The notes under the pieces were generated by a model, which worked only from the letters and a program-made list of their open reading frames with translations, had not been told where the DNA came from and ran no database searches. From Tolypothrix campylonemoides VB511288 (GTDB lineage Bacteria > Cyanobacteriota > Cyanobacteriia > Cyanobacteriales > Nostocaceae): DNA of 64,000 nucleotides. Numbering within the stretch: the first letter of the stretch is position 1; each line of letters starts with the position of its first letter. The DNA lies in the NCBI GenBank assembly GCA_000828075.3, contig JXCB02000001.1, positions 660,532 to 724,531 of the forward strand, given 5' to 3'. Both the position numbers and the translations under genes were made by a program. Of the stretch, positions 45,201 to 53,822 are shown piece by piece.

Positions 45201-46538
45201 ACTCAGATTTAATCTATAACCATCATTCAGTAAATTTTTCAACAACTCAGAACTGCCGTCTGTATTTGCAAACGAATTTTCTCTCACCTGAAGATAACCT
45301 GCATTTAATTCCAGTTTTCCACTCTCTGCGGGAAACCCAGATAAAAATACCCAAAATGTTTTTGGTTTTTGGTTAATGTAATCTAAAGCTGATTGGTTAT
45401 ATTGAGAGAGAGTTGCAATATCATAGCGTTCATTGCTAGTAAATTTAATCAATACAGCGTGTGTTAAGTCTGACTTAATTATATTTTCCGGTTTCACTGC
45501 ATATCGCTTACCATCTGGGGTAATAATTTGATGTTGATAAGATGATACTTTGGGTGAATTTTTGAACAAATGACGCGCCGTAGCTACATAATAAGTGTTT
45601 CCTTGTTTAGCAATTATTACTCCCGATCCATTATCATTGGATTCTTGATTATCTTTTTTAGATTTAAAGTCAATCCTGACAGTAATCTTTTGAGCGATGT
45701 TATCGATTTTATCCGCTAATGTATTACCTACTGGCGGTTTTACAGCTTGCTGCTGATTCCGCCATTCAGGGGGAATAATTGCTAAGTTAGGAGCGACTTT
45801 CGCTAAAGTTTGAATGGGAACAGCAAAACTAAATTTTTTCAATCGTTGAATTTCTTCTGTATTGGGAACCGTCCCATCTTGATAGGTGTAAGTATCGTTT
45901 AAAATCGCATTGTTATGTAAACCATTTATCCCGATTAATTTACCTTCTTGATTTAATAGTGTTCCTCCACTCATTCCCTGTCGAATTTCATTGGTATACC
46001 CAATTTGATACCCACCAATTAATGGTTGAGGAGATACCAGAGATATTTTGCCATTGGTGATGACTAATTCTTTGCTATCATCGGGAAAGCCAGCAGCCAA
46101 GACTTCTTGATTTTCTGATACATTGGAGTTGGTTGCTAAGGTAACAATTTGGTAGTTTTCTTGAGCTTGAAACTGCAAAACAGCTAAATCATTACCTGAT
46201 AAAGAATCCCCACGACTAATAACTGTAGCCTTATGGGTTTTACCATCAGGAGTTTGGATATTATGAGTCCCTTTGGTACTAATGACATGGGCGTTGGTTA
46301 GAATGGTGTAAGTGCGTCCTTGTCTGCTAATTAAAACTCCACTTCCACCTTTATTAGAACTCAAGACTTTAACGGTGACAGCTTGAGCTAGTTGACGAAG
46401 TTTTTCTGCGGATAAGGTATTATTTGCAAGTATAGGAGTGGGTTGATTAGGTACTTGCTGAGATATTTTAGCGTAGGCGCTAGAGAGCATAAGGAAAGCA
46501 CTTAAGCTAGCGATCGCAACAATATTAAAGCGCTTCAT
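42243..46538 (-). CDS. Secreted tandem-trypsin, TPR-repeat serine protease
   Basis: A 1431-residue protein with an N-terminal signal peptide (IVAIASLSAFLMLSSAYAK). Trypsin fold 1 (about residues 45-255) has H84 (LTNAHVI), D117 (GNDLAVLQ) and S190 (RQGMSGGT). Fold 2 (about 280-520) has H323 (ATARHLF) and S456 (LPGTSGGP), but the aligned Asp position reads DLTHAVL, so its triad looks incomplete. From about 545 to 1400 there are about 25 TPRs, most matching ADYNQAIKLQPDNANAYYWRG closely. This resembles periplasmic or secreted protease-TPR proteins of cyanobacteria, where the TPR array recruits partners or substrates. It is far longer than usual single-domain Deg proteases. COP23 is 187 bp upstream on the same strand. 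Confidence 0.9.
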   Translation of the reverse strand: MKRFNIVAIASLSAFLMLSSAYAKISQQVPNQPTPILANNTLSAEKLRQLAQAVTVKVLSSNKGGSGVLISRQGRTYTILTNAHVISTKGTHNIQTPDGKTHKATVISRGDSLSGNDLAVLQFQAQENYQIVTLATNSNVSENQEVLAAGFPDDSKELVITNGKISLVSPQPLIGGYQIGYTNEIRQGMSGGTLLNQEGKLIGINGLHNNAILNDTYTYQDGTVPNTEEIQRLKKFSFAVPIQTLAKVAPNLAIIPPEWRNQQQAVKPPVGNTLADKIDNIAQKITVRIDFKSKKDNQESNDNGSGVIIAKQGNTYYVATARHLFKNSPKVSSYQHQIITPDGKRYAVKPENIIKSDLTHAVLIKFTSNERYDIATLSQYNQSALDYINQKPKTFWVFLSGFPAESGKLELNAGYLQVRENSFANTDGSSELLKNLLNDGYRLNLSYSNLSLPGTSGGPLLDAMGQVIGINGGIGSETIRCAENCTTQIGLGYGTPSSSIAGLATQAGIKLAVSSETPNIRDSEINSLWEHPLFTIKKPSANATEDKLFQYANRLWRIRKFSEAVTVLQQILRVNQNSYEANYLIGLVLANAEDYNEKALDALKKAVTIKPNSSEAWKAKALVLSNLEKYSLALAAVDKAIEYSMDKDFVLYFFRSSILSALKRYPEALEAINQAVNIEGFDFNYFLRTNILYLSKDYAGAFADSNQLIKLQPDNANAYIVRGQIRVKLKEYQLALADYNQAIKLQPNNATAYISRGDFYLDIKDNKAALADYNQAIKLQPNNATAYTSRGNLYKRLKDNKAALADFNHAIKLQPNNALQYFLRGTYYDAVKDNKAALTDFNQAIKLQQNNADAYYWRGNIYKNLKDEKAALADYNQAIKLEPDNAFAYHWRGKFHKDLKNYPAALVDFNQAIKYNSDNTPSYILRGAVHKELNKYQEAQEDYTQAIKLEPDNANAYRLRGDILYRQNNYQAALADLDRAIKLQPDNAENYIVRGIIRKELKDYKAAALEDYNLAIKLQPNNGSAYYWRGNFFYLSNKYQEALKDANTAIKILPPNDIRPLVLRGNILVKLNDYQAALKDYDRAIKIQPDDGDSYYWRANVLVKLKKELAALADYKKAIELQPNDVNNYRRRGTVLYQLNKYQEALADYNQVIKLEPNSDNYVSRGILHKDLKNYQAALADFNQALKLQQDNANAYYWRGNVYYWLRDYQAALADYNQTIKLKPDNANGYYWRGIVRYFLIDYQAALTDLNQALKFPSDNANAYYWRGFVRKELKDYQAALADCNQTIKLQPNNAVGYYCRGVVYQKQGNDNAALSEYAQALAKDKKFGAANAKIGYIKYERGDVTGAIQEWQKAIQIDSDLTGPQLALAVVLHSRGEQQKALNMAQATLRVDKYLADVEVLKQTLWGTKLIAEGEKLLSHPNIQALRVKK

Positions 46539-46724
46539 TTTTTCAATTGATTAAAGTAATGTTGAGTAAAGCCATAGATAAAAAACGCTCGTAGTAAGCA
46601 CTTTAGTGCGTCTTAATCAAAGATAAATAGTGGTATCTATCTAATTTTTACTAGTGTTGAAACGCCTACAACGAGCATATTTACTGAGATAGCAGCAGCA
46701 TGATATCAACAAGAATTGATATTA

Positions 46725-47267
46725 TTATTTTTCTACAGGGGCTGTTTGCAAAAACTTCTTAATGTCAATTTTGTAGTAGACTTGAGGTTTCTTAGAACTA
46801 TGCTCTATTGGTTTAGTACTACGCCCTCTAAGGATTTCTTTGAGTTCATTAAGAATCTGCAAGGAATCATCTTGAGGTCGTAAAGTTAGCAGTACAGTAT
46901 CGCAAGGAGCATCTAGTTGTTTGGCTGTGCAAATGACTGCTTGGCCATTGGCTGTACCATTAGTTATGTAAGACAAGCTTTGATTGTTATAAGCAGTCTG
47001 GAATCGTGACGATACTTGTTCACAGCGTTGGTCAGGAGTAATAGTTTGACTGTTGAACCACCGGTATTTCCAACGGATAACTGCTATTTTTCCCCGTGAT
47101 GTCCAACCGTAAGTTGTGGGAAAGCGTTTATCAGTTTGTTGGTCGTAACCCGAAGCACAGATAAAGCTAACTTCGTCATCAGCTTTGGCTTGACTAATCA
47201 TAGAAGTGATGCAGGTAGCAGTTAAAACGCAGCCAGTGAACAGGGAAACGATTAATTTAGAATTCAT
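46725..47267 (-). CDS. COP23-domain secreted protein
   Basis: A 180-residue protein with a signal peptide (KLIVSLFTGCVLTATCITSM) and the COP23 domain: VSFICASGYDQQTDKRFPTT, IAVIRWKYRWFNSQTITPDQ, RCEQVSSRFQTAYNN and QAVICTAKQLDAPCDTVLL, with paired cysteines. COP23 (circadian oscillating protein 23) is a cyanobacterial membrane-associated secreted-type protein of unknown function. AAGGAG 8 bp upstream of the ATG. Same-strand neighbour of the protease-TPR gene, and it shares the upstream element listed at 47412-47498, which suggests they act in a common pathway. The C-terminal helix LQILNELKEILRGR is also part of the family pattern. Confidence 0.85.
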   Translation of the reverse strand: MNSKLIVSLFTGCVLTATCITSMISQAKADDEVSFICASGYDQQTDKRFPTTYGWTSRGKIAVIRWKYRWFNSQTITPDQRCEQVSSRFQTAYNNQSLSYITNGTANGQAVICTAKQLDAPCDTVLLTLRPQDDSLQILNELKEILRGRSTKPIEHSSKKPQVYYKIDIKKFLQTAPVEK

Positions 47268-47887
47268 ATTTTTTCTCCTTCAACGTCAATCAAGAAATCT
47301 TTTGGGATAATTGCGAGCTAGTTATATTTTCAAAACTAGCAAAATTAATAAACACTAGAATTACTGTCCTTGCTTTGTTAATAGACATCTTAAAACCTGA
47401 TTTATATACACCTAAGAATTTGAGAATAAGTTCATCAATTTAAGTTCAACATCTGTGTTGGTGAAGTTTTATTCAACATTGTTAATGTCTATCTGACTGC
47501 TGCTAAAGTAAAACTGGTCAGTCAGTTTATAAATTAACTATTAAATTTATGTATTATGTGTTCTTGTACTGATACAATTATCAGGTTTTACTAACTAAAT
47601 ACACAAACAAAAACTCTCACCAGCGCAAAATAAATCTGGCGCGTTACATAAATTTATGCACCCTTTATGCACCCTAAAAATTCCAAATATTGAATTTATT
47701 TATTTTTTTGATTTGGAGCAAAAGCGAAAGAATAGTATCATTTATAGCAAAGCGAGTCAAGATGTTTGTTTTTTTTTACTAAAGTAAAAAGATTGCAGTT
47801 AATCACATCTTTACTCAAGACTGCTCATAGTCCACTGATTTCACAAACACCTTAAGTAAAAAAATCAAGCTAGTCATCAATCTACAT
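47268..47887. other. Divergent promoter region with conserved element B
   Basis: 620 bp between COP23 (minus) and the HTH-AAA gene (plus). It includes element B at 47412-47498 (see that entry). Nothing else coding. Very AT-rich, with a long T-run near 47770. Confidence 0.4.
47412..47498 (-). promoter_or_regulatory. Conserved upstream element, copy B (COP23 gene)
   Basis: Counterpart of 42043-42128, with GGTGAAGTTTTATTCAACA and AATTTGAGAATAAGTTC conserved. Upstream of COP23 by about 145-230 bp, versus 66-151 bp for the protease, so its distance to the start is not fixed. Its conservation between two unrelated intergenic positions is the evidence. Confidence 0.6.
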
Positions 47888-49180
47888 ATGAATCAAGAAG
47901 CTTTTGAACACATATATCAATACAAATTAACTCCGAAGCAGAAGAAGGTATTGCCATTATTTTTAAATGGACAGACAGATGAACACATAGCCAGAGAACT
48001 TGGCGCTACGCATCGTTCTACTGCTAGCCATCAACTTAGAAATATATCTACTAAATTTGGCTTTCCTCCTGAAACTGAACCAGATTACCGTTGTAATTTG
48101 ATTGAGATATTTGCCAAATATAAGCCAGAATTAGTCAGTGTTAAAGCTTTAGAAAAATGCGGACATATCATTCAGAATATACGGTTTCCAGAAGGACCAG
48201 AGCCAGTTAACTCTGCCTTTTATCAAGAACGCTCTCCCATTGAATCTCGTTGTTATAGTGCTATCAAGGAGTCAGGTGCGCTCATTCGGATTAAAGCCCC
48301 CAAGCAGATGGGTAAAACTTCGCTTTTAAAAAGAATTAGGGCGGAAGCTAAGAAGAGTCATTATAGTACAGTTTACTTAAATTTCAGCTTAATAGAAAGA
48401 AATAAATTTACTAATGCCAATGATTTTTTACGCTGTTTTTATGCTTATGTAATTAATCAACTATCTTCAGCGCCTCCACTACAAGTGTGGGATCTAGATA
48501 CTCCCAGTATGGTCAATTGCACCCTAACCTTTCAAAATCTACTAAAAAAATTAGATGGTGTTTTAGTTCTCGCTTTAGATGAAGTAGATAAATTATTTGA
48601 ATATCCTGAAATTTATGAAAATTTCTTTCCCATGTTGCGTAATTGGAATGAAAATGCCAATGAATCAGAAACATGGGAAAGATTGCGACTATTAGTATCA
48701 CATTCTACAGAAGATTATGGACGTTTAGATATTAATCAATCTCCTTTTAATGTAGGTTTACCAATTAAATTAGAAGAATTTAATCAGGAACAGGTGAAAA
48801 GTTTAGCTATTCGACATGGTTTGGATAGTAAAAATATTTTTCCCATTATGTCTTTAGTGGGAGGACATCCTTACTTAGTGCGATTGGCGCTTTATTATCT
48901 AGTACGTCAGGATGTAAATATTGAGCAGTTAATCAAAGATGCAACTACAGATACGGGAATTTATACTGAGCATTTACGCCGACATTTAGAGACACTCCAA
49001 GAAAATCAAGAATTAGGAAGTGTATTTAAAGCAATATTGAATACTGATGAAGTCGTTAAATTAGAGTCTAAAAATCGCCAAATCTATCAATTAGATAGTA
49101 TGGGACTAATTAAAATTACCAATAATATTGTTATACCACGCTGCCGTTTGTATCATGAATACTTTTGCGATCGCCTCTAA
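47888..49180 (+). CDS. HTH-AAA (PF14516-like) STAND-type regulator
   Basis: A 430-residue protein. Residues 13-60 form a LuxR-like helix-turn-helix (TPKQKKVLPLFLNGQTDEHI then LGATHRSTASHQLRNISTK), as in the N-terminal HTH of cyanobacterial AAA-like proteins. Then comes an AAA-like domain with Walker A APKQMGKTS (137-145), Walker B LVLALDEVDKLF (226-237) and a winged-helix tail (MSLVGGHPYLVRLALYYLVRQ). It lacks C-terminal repeats, so it may pair with the AAA-WD40 gene 183 bp downstream. STAND-like ATPases act as switches for signalling or immunity. Function here is inference. Confidence 0.82.
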   Translation: MNQEAFEHIYQYKLTPKQKKVLPLFLNGQTDEHIARELGATHRSTASHQLRNISTKFGFPPETEPDYRCNLIEIFAKYKPELVSVKALEKCGHIIQNIRFPEGPEPVNSAFYQERSPIESRCYSAIKESGALIRIKAPKQMGKTSLLKRIRAEAKKSHYSTVYLNFSLIERNKFTNANDFLRCFYAYVINQLSSAPPLQVWDLDTPSMVNCTLTFQNLLKKLDGVLVLALDEVDKLFEYPEIYENFFPMLRNWNENANESETWERLRLLVSHSTEDYGRLDINQSPFNVGLPIKLEEFNQEQVKSLAIRHGLDSKNIFPIMSLVGGHPYLVRLALYYLVRQDVNIEQLIKDATTDTGIYTEHLRRHLETLQENQELGSVFKAILNTDEVVKLESKNRQIYQLDSMGLIKITNNIVIPRCRLYHEYFCDRL

Positions 49181-49363
49181 TGAAAGTGGATTGAATAACT
49201 GTAACTCTTAATTTGCCTAATGTTAGGCTTGTCGTCACGCACCAATAGCGCAGAAAGGTTGCGTTATGGTATCACTACATATTCTACGATAATAGAGTTT
49301 TAGATCTTATTAAATCCGCATTTATAAATCTAAATTTTTCATAGTTGGACTGGTGTAAAAGCA

Positions 49364-52300
49364 ATGAATTTTGACAACTATTATAAAGTTGGTGGTAGTT
49401 TAAATGCGAATCATCGCACCTATGTATCTCGAAAAGCCGATGCACAAATCTTTCAACTGTTGAAGGCTGGGGAGTATTGTTTTGTATTTAACTCACGACA
49501 GATGGGTAAATCTAGTTTGCGAGTACAAGCAATCAAAAAACTCAGAGCAATAGGAATAAAATGTGCTTCCATTGATTTGACTATCCTTGGTGGTCATGTG
49601 AGTCCAGAAAAATGGTATAAGGGATTTGCAAATCAATTGTTAACTAGTTTGGAAATTGATGATATAGATTTTAATAGTTGGTGGTTACAGCATGACTCTT
49701 GGACAGATGTGCAGCGATTAAATTTACTCTTTGACTCCTTGGTATTGAATAAATTATCAGCGAATATCATCATTTTTATTGATGAAATTGATACCTTACT
49801 CAAAACTGAATTTAAAGATGATTTTTTTGCTTTAATTCGCGCTTGTTACAATCAACGTGCTGAATCTCCCAAATATGAACGTCTAACTTTTTGTTTGCTA
49901 GGGGTAGCGACACCAGGAGATTTAATTCAAGAGAGAGAACGTACACCGTTTAATATTGGTAGTTCCATAGAACTAACTGGATTTAGCTTTGTCGAAGCTA
50001 AAGATGCATTAATTCCAGGGTTAGCAGACACAGTAGAGCATCCTGAAGCGGTATTGCAAGACGTGTTACGCTGGACTGGTGGACAGCCATTCCTTACACA
50101 AAAGTTGTGCAGCTTAATTGCCCAAGAAACAACAAATAGTTATCTGAATGTTAATGAATTCGTTGATAAAGATATTATAAATAATTGGGAAACCCAAGAT
50201 GAACCAGAGCATTTAAGAACCATACGCGATCGCCTACTGCGGAATGAACAAAAAGCAGGTAGATTATTGGGATTATACCAACAAGTTTTGCAACCAGGTG
50301 CGTTGGTAATCGTAAATAGCAGTCAAGAGCAAACAGAATTAAGACTATCAGGTTTAGTAGTCAAAAAAGATAATTATTTAAAAGTATACAATCCCATCTA
50401 TCAAGCGGTTTTTAATCAAGATTGGATTGAACAAGAATTAGATAAACTTCGCCCCTATAGTGAAGCAATTAATAACTGGTTAAATTCCCAACAAGAACCA
50501 TCCTGGCTATTGCGAGGGAAAGCTTTAGATGAAGCTTTAACATGGGCAGTTGGTAAAAATCTTAGTAATACTGATTATGAATTTTTACAATTAAGCCAAA
50601 AAATTACTACAGAATTACAAATTGAAGCTAATCATAAATTGACTGAAATTAATCAGAAATTAGCTGATGCTAATGAAATAGCTAGCCAGAAACTAGCAGA
50701 AACCAATGAACAGGCAAAGCAACAATTAGCTAAAGCTAATCAGAAAGCGAAGTATATCATTTGGATAGGAGGAATAGTTGCAACTATTCTGGTTTTTGTA
50801 GGACAAAACATACTATATACAGCCAAGGAAGCTACGAGACTCACACAGGTGGGATACAATACCGAGCAACAATTTAAATCTAAACAACTTGAAGCTTTAC
50901 TTTCAGCCATGAGGGCTGGTCAAGATTTAAAAACTCTTGTGCCAAATCAATCTTCTTTGGGAGAATATCAAACAACTACCCCCTTATCTGCTTTACTGAA
51001 TATTCTCGTCAATATTCATGAATATAATCAATTTGACATTGGTCAAAAAATAAATGGTGGTGCTGTGAGTTTTAGTCCTGATGGTGAGTTTATAGCTTTT
51101 ACGAATGATGACGGTACTATTGCTAATAATGATGGTACTATTAAACTCTGGAAGAGAGATGGTACTCTCACCAAAACTCTCTCTGGGCATAAGGATACGG
51201 TAAAAAGCTTGAGCTTTAGCCACGATAGCCAATTCATAGCTTCTGCTAGTGATGACTATACTGTTAAAGTCTGGAAGAGAGATGGTACTCTAATTAAAAC
51301 CCTCGTTGGACATCAACGTTCGGTAGTCAGTGTGTCATTTAGTTCTGATAATACTATTGTTTCTGCCAGCAAAGATGGAACTATAAAACTTTGGCAATTG
51401 AATGGGACTCTGATTACAACTATACCTGTGCAAATGCAGAGTAATTTAATTACAACTGCTGCAATCAGCGCTAATGGGGAAATTATTGCTGTTGGTAGTG
51501 AAGAAGGAAATATTGAACTTTGGAACCGCAATAGAACCTTGCTTAAAACTCTTTCTGGGCATCAAGGTTGGGTAACAAGTGTCACTTTTAGCCCTGATGG
51601 TGAAACTATTGCTGCTGTTGATGATGGAGCTATCAAACTTTGGGAACTTAATGGCACTTTAGTTAAAACCGAGGGGCATACAGGTAGAATAAACACCGTT
51701 CGTTTTAGCCCAAATAGTAAAATTATTGCTTCTGGGAGCAGTGACAAAACTATCAAACTCTGGCAATTAGACGGTACTCTAATTAATACCTTTGTTGGAC
51801 ATAGTGATTCAGTCGCTAGCGTCAATTTTAACCCGGACGGTAAAGCGATCTCTTCTGTTGACAGAGATGGAAAAATTAAACTTTGGTACTTAGATGTATC
51901 TCCGGTAACTAAATTAAATGGGCATAAAGGTCGGATAACAGGTATTCGTTTTAGCCCTAATGGTAAAACAATCGTTTCTGCTGGTGAAGATAGTACTGTA
52001 AAACTTTGGCGACGGGATGGAACTTTAATTGATATCTTCAAAGGACATAGAACTTTGGGAAATAGTCTTAGTTTTAGTTTTAGTCCAGATGGTGAAACTA
52101 TTGTTACTAGTACTGTGAAAGGTATTACTCAACTCTGGAAAAAAGATGGGACGCTAATTAAACCCCTCCCTGGTTATGAAGGTTTGCTACCAAGTGTCAG
52201 TTTCGGACCCGACGGTAAAATTATTGCATTTGGTACTGACAAACGTACTATTAAAATCTGGAAGCAGGATGCTCCTACTCTAATTTCATCTCCTGATAAA

Positions 52301-52873
52301 GATGGTCATAAAAATTGGGTAAAAAGTATCAGTTTTAGTCCAGATGGTAAAACTATCGCTTCTGGTGGTGATAGTGATGATAGAACTATAAAACTTTGGC
52401 ACATAGATGGGACTTTAATTACTACTCTAAATGGGCATAAAGAAGATATTAATAGCATAAGTTTCAGCCCCGATGGAGAAATTATTGCTTCAGGGAGTAC
52501 AGATCAAACTATAAAACTTTGGCAGCGGGACGGAAAACCAATCACTACCCTCATAGGACATAACGATTCAGTTACAAGCGTCAGTTTCAGCCCCGATGGT
52601 AACATCATTGCTTCTGGTAGTGATGACACAACTATAAAACTTTGGAAATGGGATGGAACTCCCATTACTACCCTCACAGGACATAAAAAGTCAGTGACAA
52701 GCCTTATTTTCAGCCCTGATGGCAAGATTATTGCTTCTGCTAGTGAAGATGGCGAAGTGATTTTGTGGAATTTGGATTTAGATGATTTACTAGCACGGGG
52801 ATGTCAATGGCTTCAAGATTATCTTCTCACTCATCCTAAAGCTCGCAATAGTCTGCATCCATATTGCAACTAA
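49364..52873 (+). CDS. AAA (PF14516-like)-TM-WD40 repeat protein
   Basis: An 1169-residue protein. Residues 1-360 form the AAA-like domain: Walker A NSRQMGKSS (43-51), Walker B IIIFIDEID (135-143), and a C-terminal GGQPFLTQKLCSLIAQ winged-helix segment. Next is a coiled-coil-like stretch (EINQKLADANEIASQ...), then one membrane span at about 464-485 (YIIWIGGIVATILVFVG). From about 555 on there are 14 WD40 blades with FSPDGKxIASGSxDxTIKLW patterns, enough for two seven-blade propellers. It ends at LLTHPKARNSLHPYC. A membrane-anchored STAND sensor is the best interpretation. Downstream of the HTH-AAA gene on the same strand. Confidence 0.88.
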   Translation: MNFDNYYKVGGSLNANHRTYVSRKADAQIFQLLKAGEYCFVFNSRQMGKSSLRVQAIKKLRAIGIKCASIDLTILGGHVSPEKWYKGFANQLLTSLEIDDIDFNSWWLQHDSWTDVQRLNLLFDSLVLNKLSANIIIFIDEIDTLLKTEFKDDFFALIRACYNQRAESPKYERLTFCLLGVATPGDLIQERERTPFNIGSSIELTGFSFVEAKDALIPGLADTVEHPEAVLQDVLRWTGGQPFLTQKLCSLIAQETTNSYLNVNEFVDKDIINNWETQDEPEHLRTIRDRLLRNEQKAGRLLGLYQQVLQPGALVIVNSSQEQTELRLSGLVVKKDNYLKVYNPIYQAVFNQDWIEQELDKLRPYSEAINNWLNSQQEPSWLLRGKALDEALTWAVGKNLSNTDYEFLQLSQKITTELQIEANHKLTEINQKLADANEIASQKLAETNEQAKQQLAKANQKAKYIIWIGGIVATILVFVGQNILYTAKEATRLTQVGYNTEQQFKSKQLEALLSAMRAGQDLKTLVPNQSSLGEYQTTTPLSALLNILVNIHEYNQFDIGQKINGGAVSFSPDGEFIAFTNDDGTIANNDGTIKLWKRDGTLTKTLSGHKDTVKSLSFSHDSQFIASASDDYTVKVWKRDGTLIKTLVGHQRSVVSVSFSSDNTIVSASKDGTIKLWQLNGTLITTIPVQMQSNLITTAAISANGEIIAVGSEEGNIELWNRNRTLLKTLSGHQGWVTSVTFSPDGETIAAVDDGAIKLWELNGTLVKTEGHTGRINTVRFSPNSKIIASGSSDKTIKLWQLDGTLINTFVGHSDSVASVNFNPDGKAISSVDRDGKIKLWYLDVSPVTKLNGHKGRITGIRFSPNGKTIVSAGEDSTVKLWRRDGTLIDIFKGHRTLGNSLSFSFSPDGETIVTSTVKGITQLWKKDGTLIKPLPGYEGLLPSVSFGPDGKIIAFGTDKRTIKIWKQDAPTLISSPDKDGHKNWVKSISFSPDGKTIASGGDSDDRTIKLWHIDGTLITTLNGHKEDINSISFSPDGEIIASGSTDQTIKLWQRDGKPITTLIGHNDSVTSVSFSPDGNIIASGSDDTTIKLWKWDGTPITTLTGHKKSVTSLIFSPDGKIIASASEDGEVILWNLDLDDLLARGCQWLQDYLLTHPKARNSLHPYCN

Positions 52874-53121
52874 TTAGACGCTATGCAGATATCTCCAATT
52901 AATGCCGATGAAGTACCTAAGAGCGATCGCTAACTCTTGAAAACAGATTCATAACAACTGGACAAGCTGCTGCTTTTTTTAAGCTGACGATCAGTTGTTG
53001 ATTGTCAACTTACTATAGTTTGATGTCAAACTTCTGTGTTTTTTCCCTAAGTATTTGTATTAATTTAACATATTTTTACTTATATATACGAGGGATACGC
53101 CGTCAGGCGAAGGCACGCATA

Positions 53122-53277
53122 CTCACATCTTGCACCTATCCGTAGAAAACCGTACAAACCAAAAATATGTGCAATAAAGCTACATTATTTTTATTGGCTT
53201 TTCTCGCTATATAAAGGACTTTTGGTTTCATACTGAGTAACGAAGTACCATCAAATTTTCTTGGTGCAAGATGTGAG
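53122..53277. mobile_element. 156-bp MITE with CTCACATCTTGCACC ends
   Basis: CTCACATCTTGCACC (53122-53136) is mirrored exactly by GGTGCAAGATGTGAG (53263-53277). CATA is present at 53118-53121 and 53278-53281, a 4-bp target duplication. An internally deleted copy is at 31039-31098. Confidence 0.75.
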
Positions 53278-53441
53278 CATACCCGGAGGGGGTTCCTCCC
53301 GTTGTAGGCGGAACGCCTTCGATGCAGGGTAGGAACTGCGTAAGCGCAAAGCGTCGCGTGAAGGATACGCCTAGGGTCTTTGCAGGAGATACCCGGAGGA
53401 TGAGCAATGCCCACAAACAAAGAAAACCGCTGTAAAAGTGC

Positions 53442-53472
53442 TGAGTGCCGAGCCGTTTTTGCTCGGCACTCA
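53442..53472. repeat. Perfect 12-bp hairpin
   Basis: TGAGTGCCGAGC (53442-53453) pairs with GCTCGGCACTCA (53461-53472). The 7-nt loop is CGTTTTT. On the plus strand the loop has T's but no T-run follows. May be a terminator-like palindrome. Confidence 0.55.
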
Positions 53473-53822
53473 TACGAATTTAGGCTCCTCTTGGCAAGAA
53501 ATGTGTCCCCTGCAAAGATCTTTCCTTTGCAAGGTACTTGACAAAATTACCAGCTTCATTCTAATATCATTTTCATAGCGGAAATCCGTGCGCTCATACC
53601 GCTCATACTTACTCATATTTAGAAACTTCTTTAGACACTTCTAACGCCACGTAAACAGAAACACAAAATTTTTTTCATCTGTTTTTGCCTATGCAACGAC
53701 TGCAAGCGGATGGATAGGGATTTATGTGTAGATATACATAAAATATATGTATAAAAAATATGTGTATAAAAATAGCTCATGTTTAGAGCCAACTTTGGAC
53801 AAAATGCGATACATGGCTCACT

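Larger units (their letters stand above)
52874..53822. other. Intergenic region with MITE and palindromes
   Basis: About 950 bp without a gene. Holds the MITE at 53122-53277, a hairpin at 53442-53472, and GC-rich repeat text (53280-53400). A 94-codon minus-strand frame here runs through the MITE and is not a gene. Confidence 0.4.

Noticed and set aside
50993-52725. Several minus-strand frames inside the WD40 gene
   Set aside because: Shadow frames of the repeated FSPDGK motif DNA.
53136-53420. 94-codon minus-strand frame at 53136
   Set aside because: It runs through a MITE and GC-rich repeat text.
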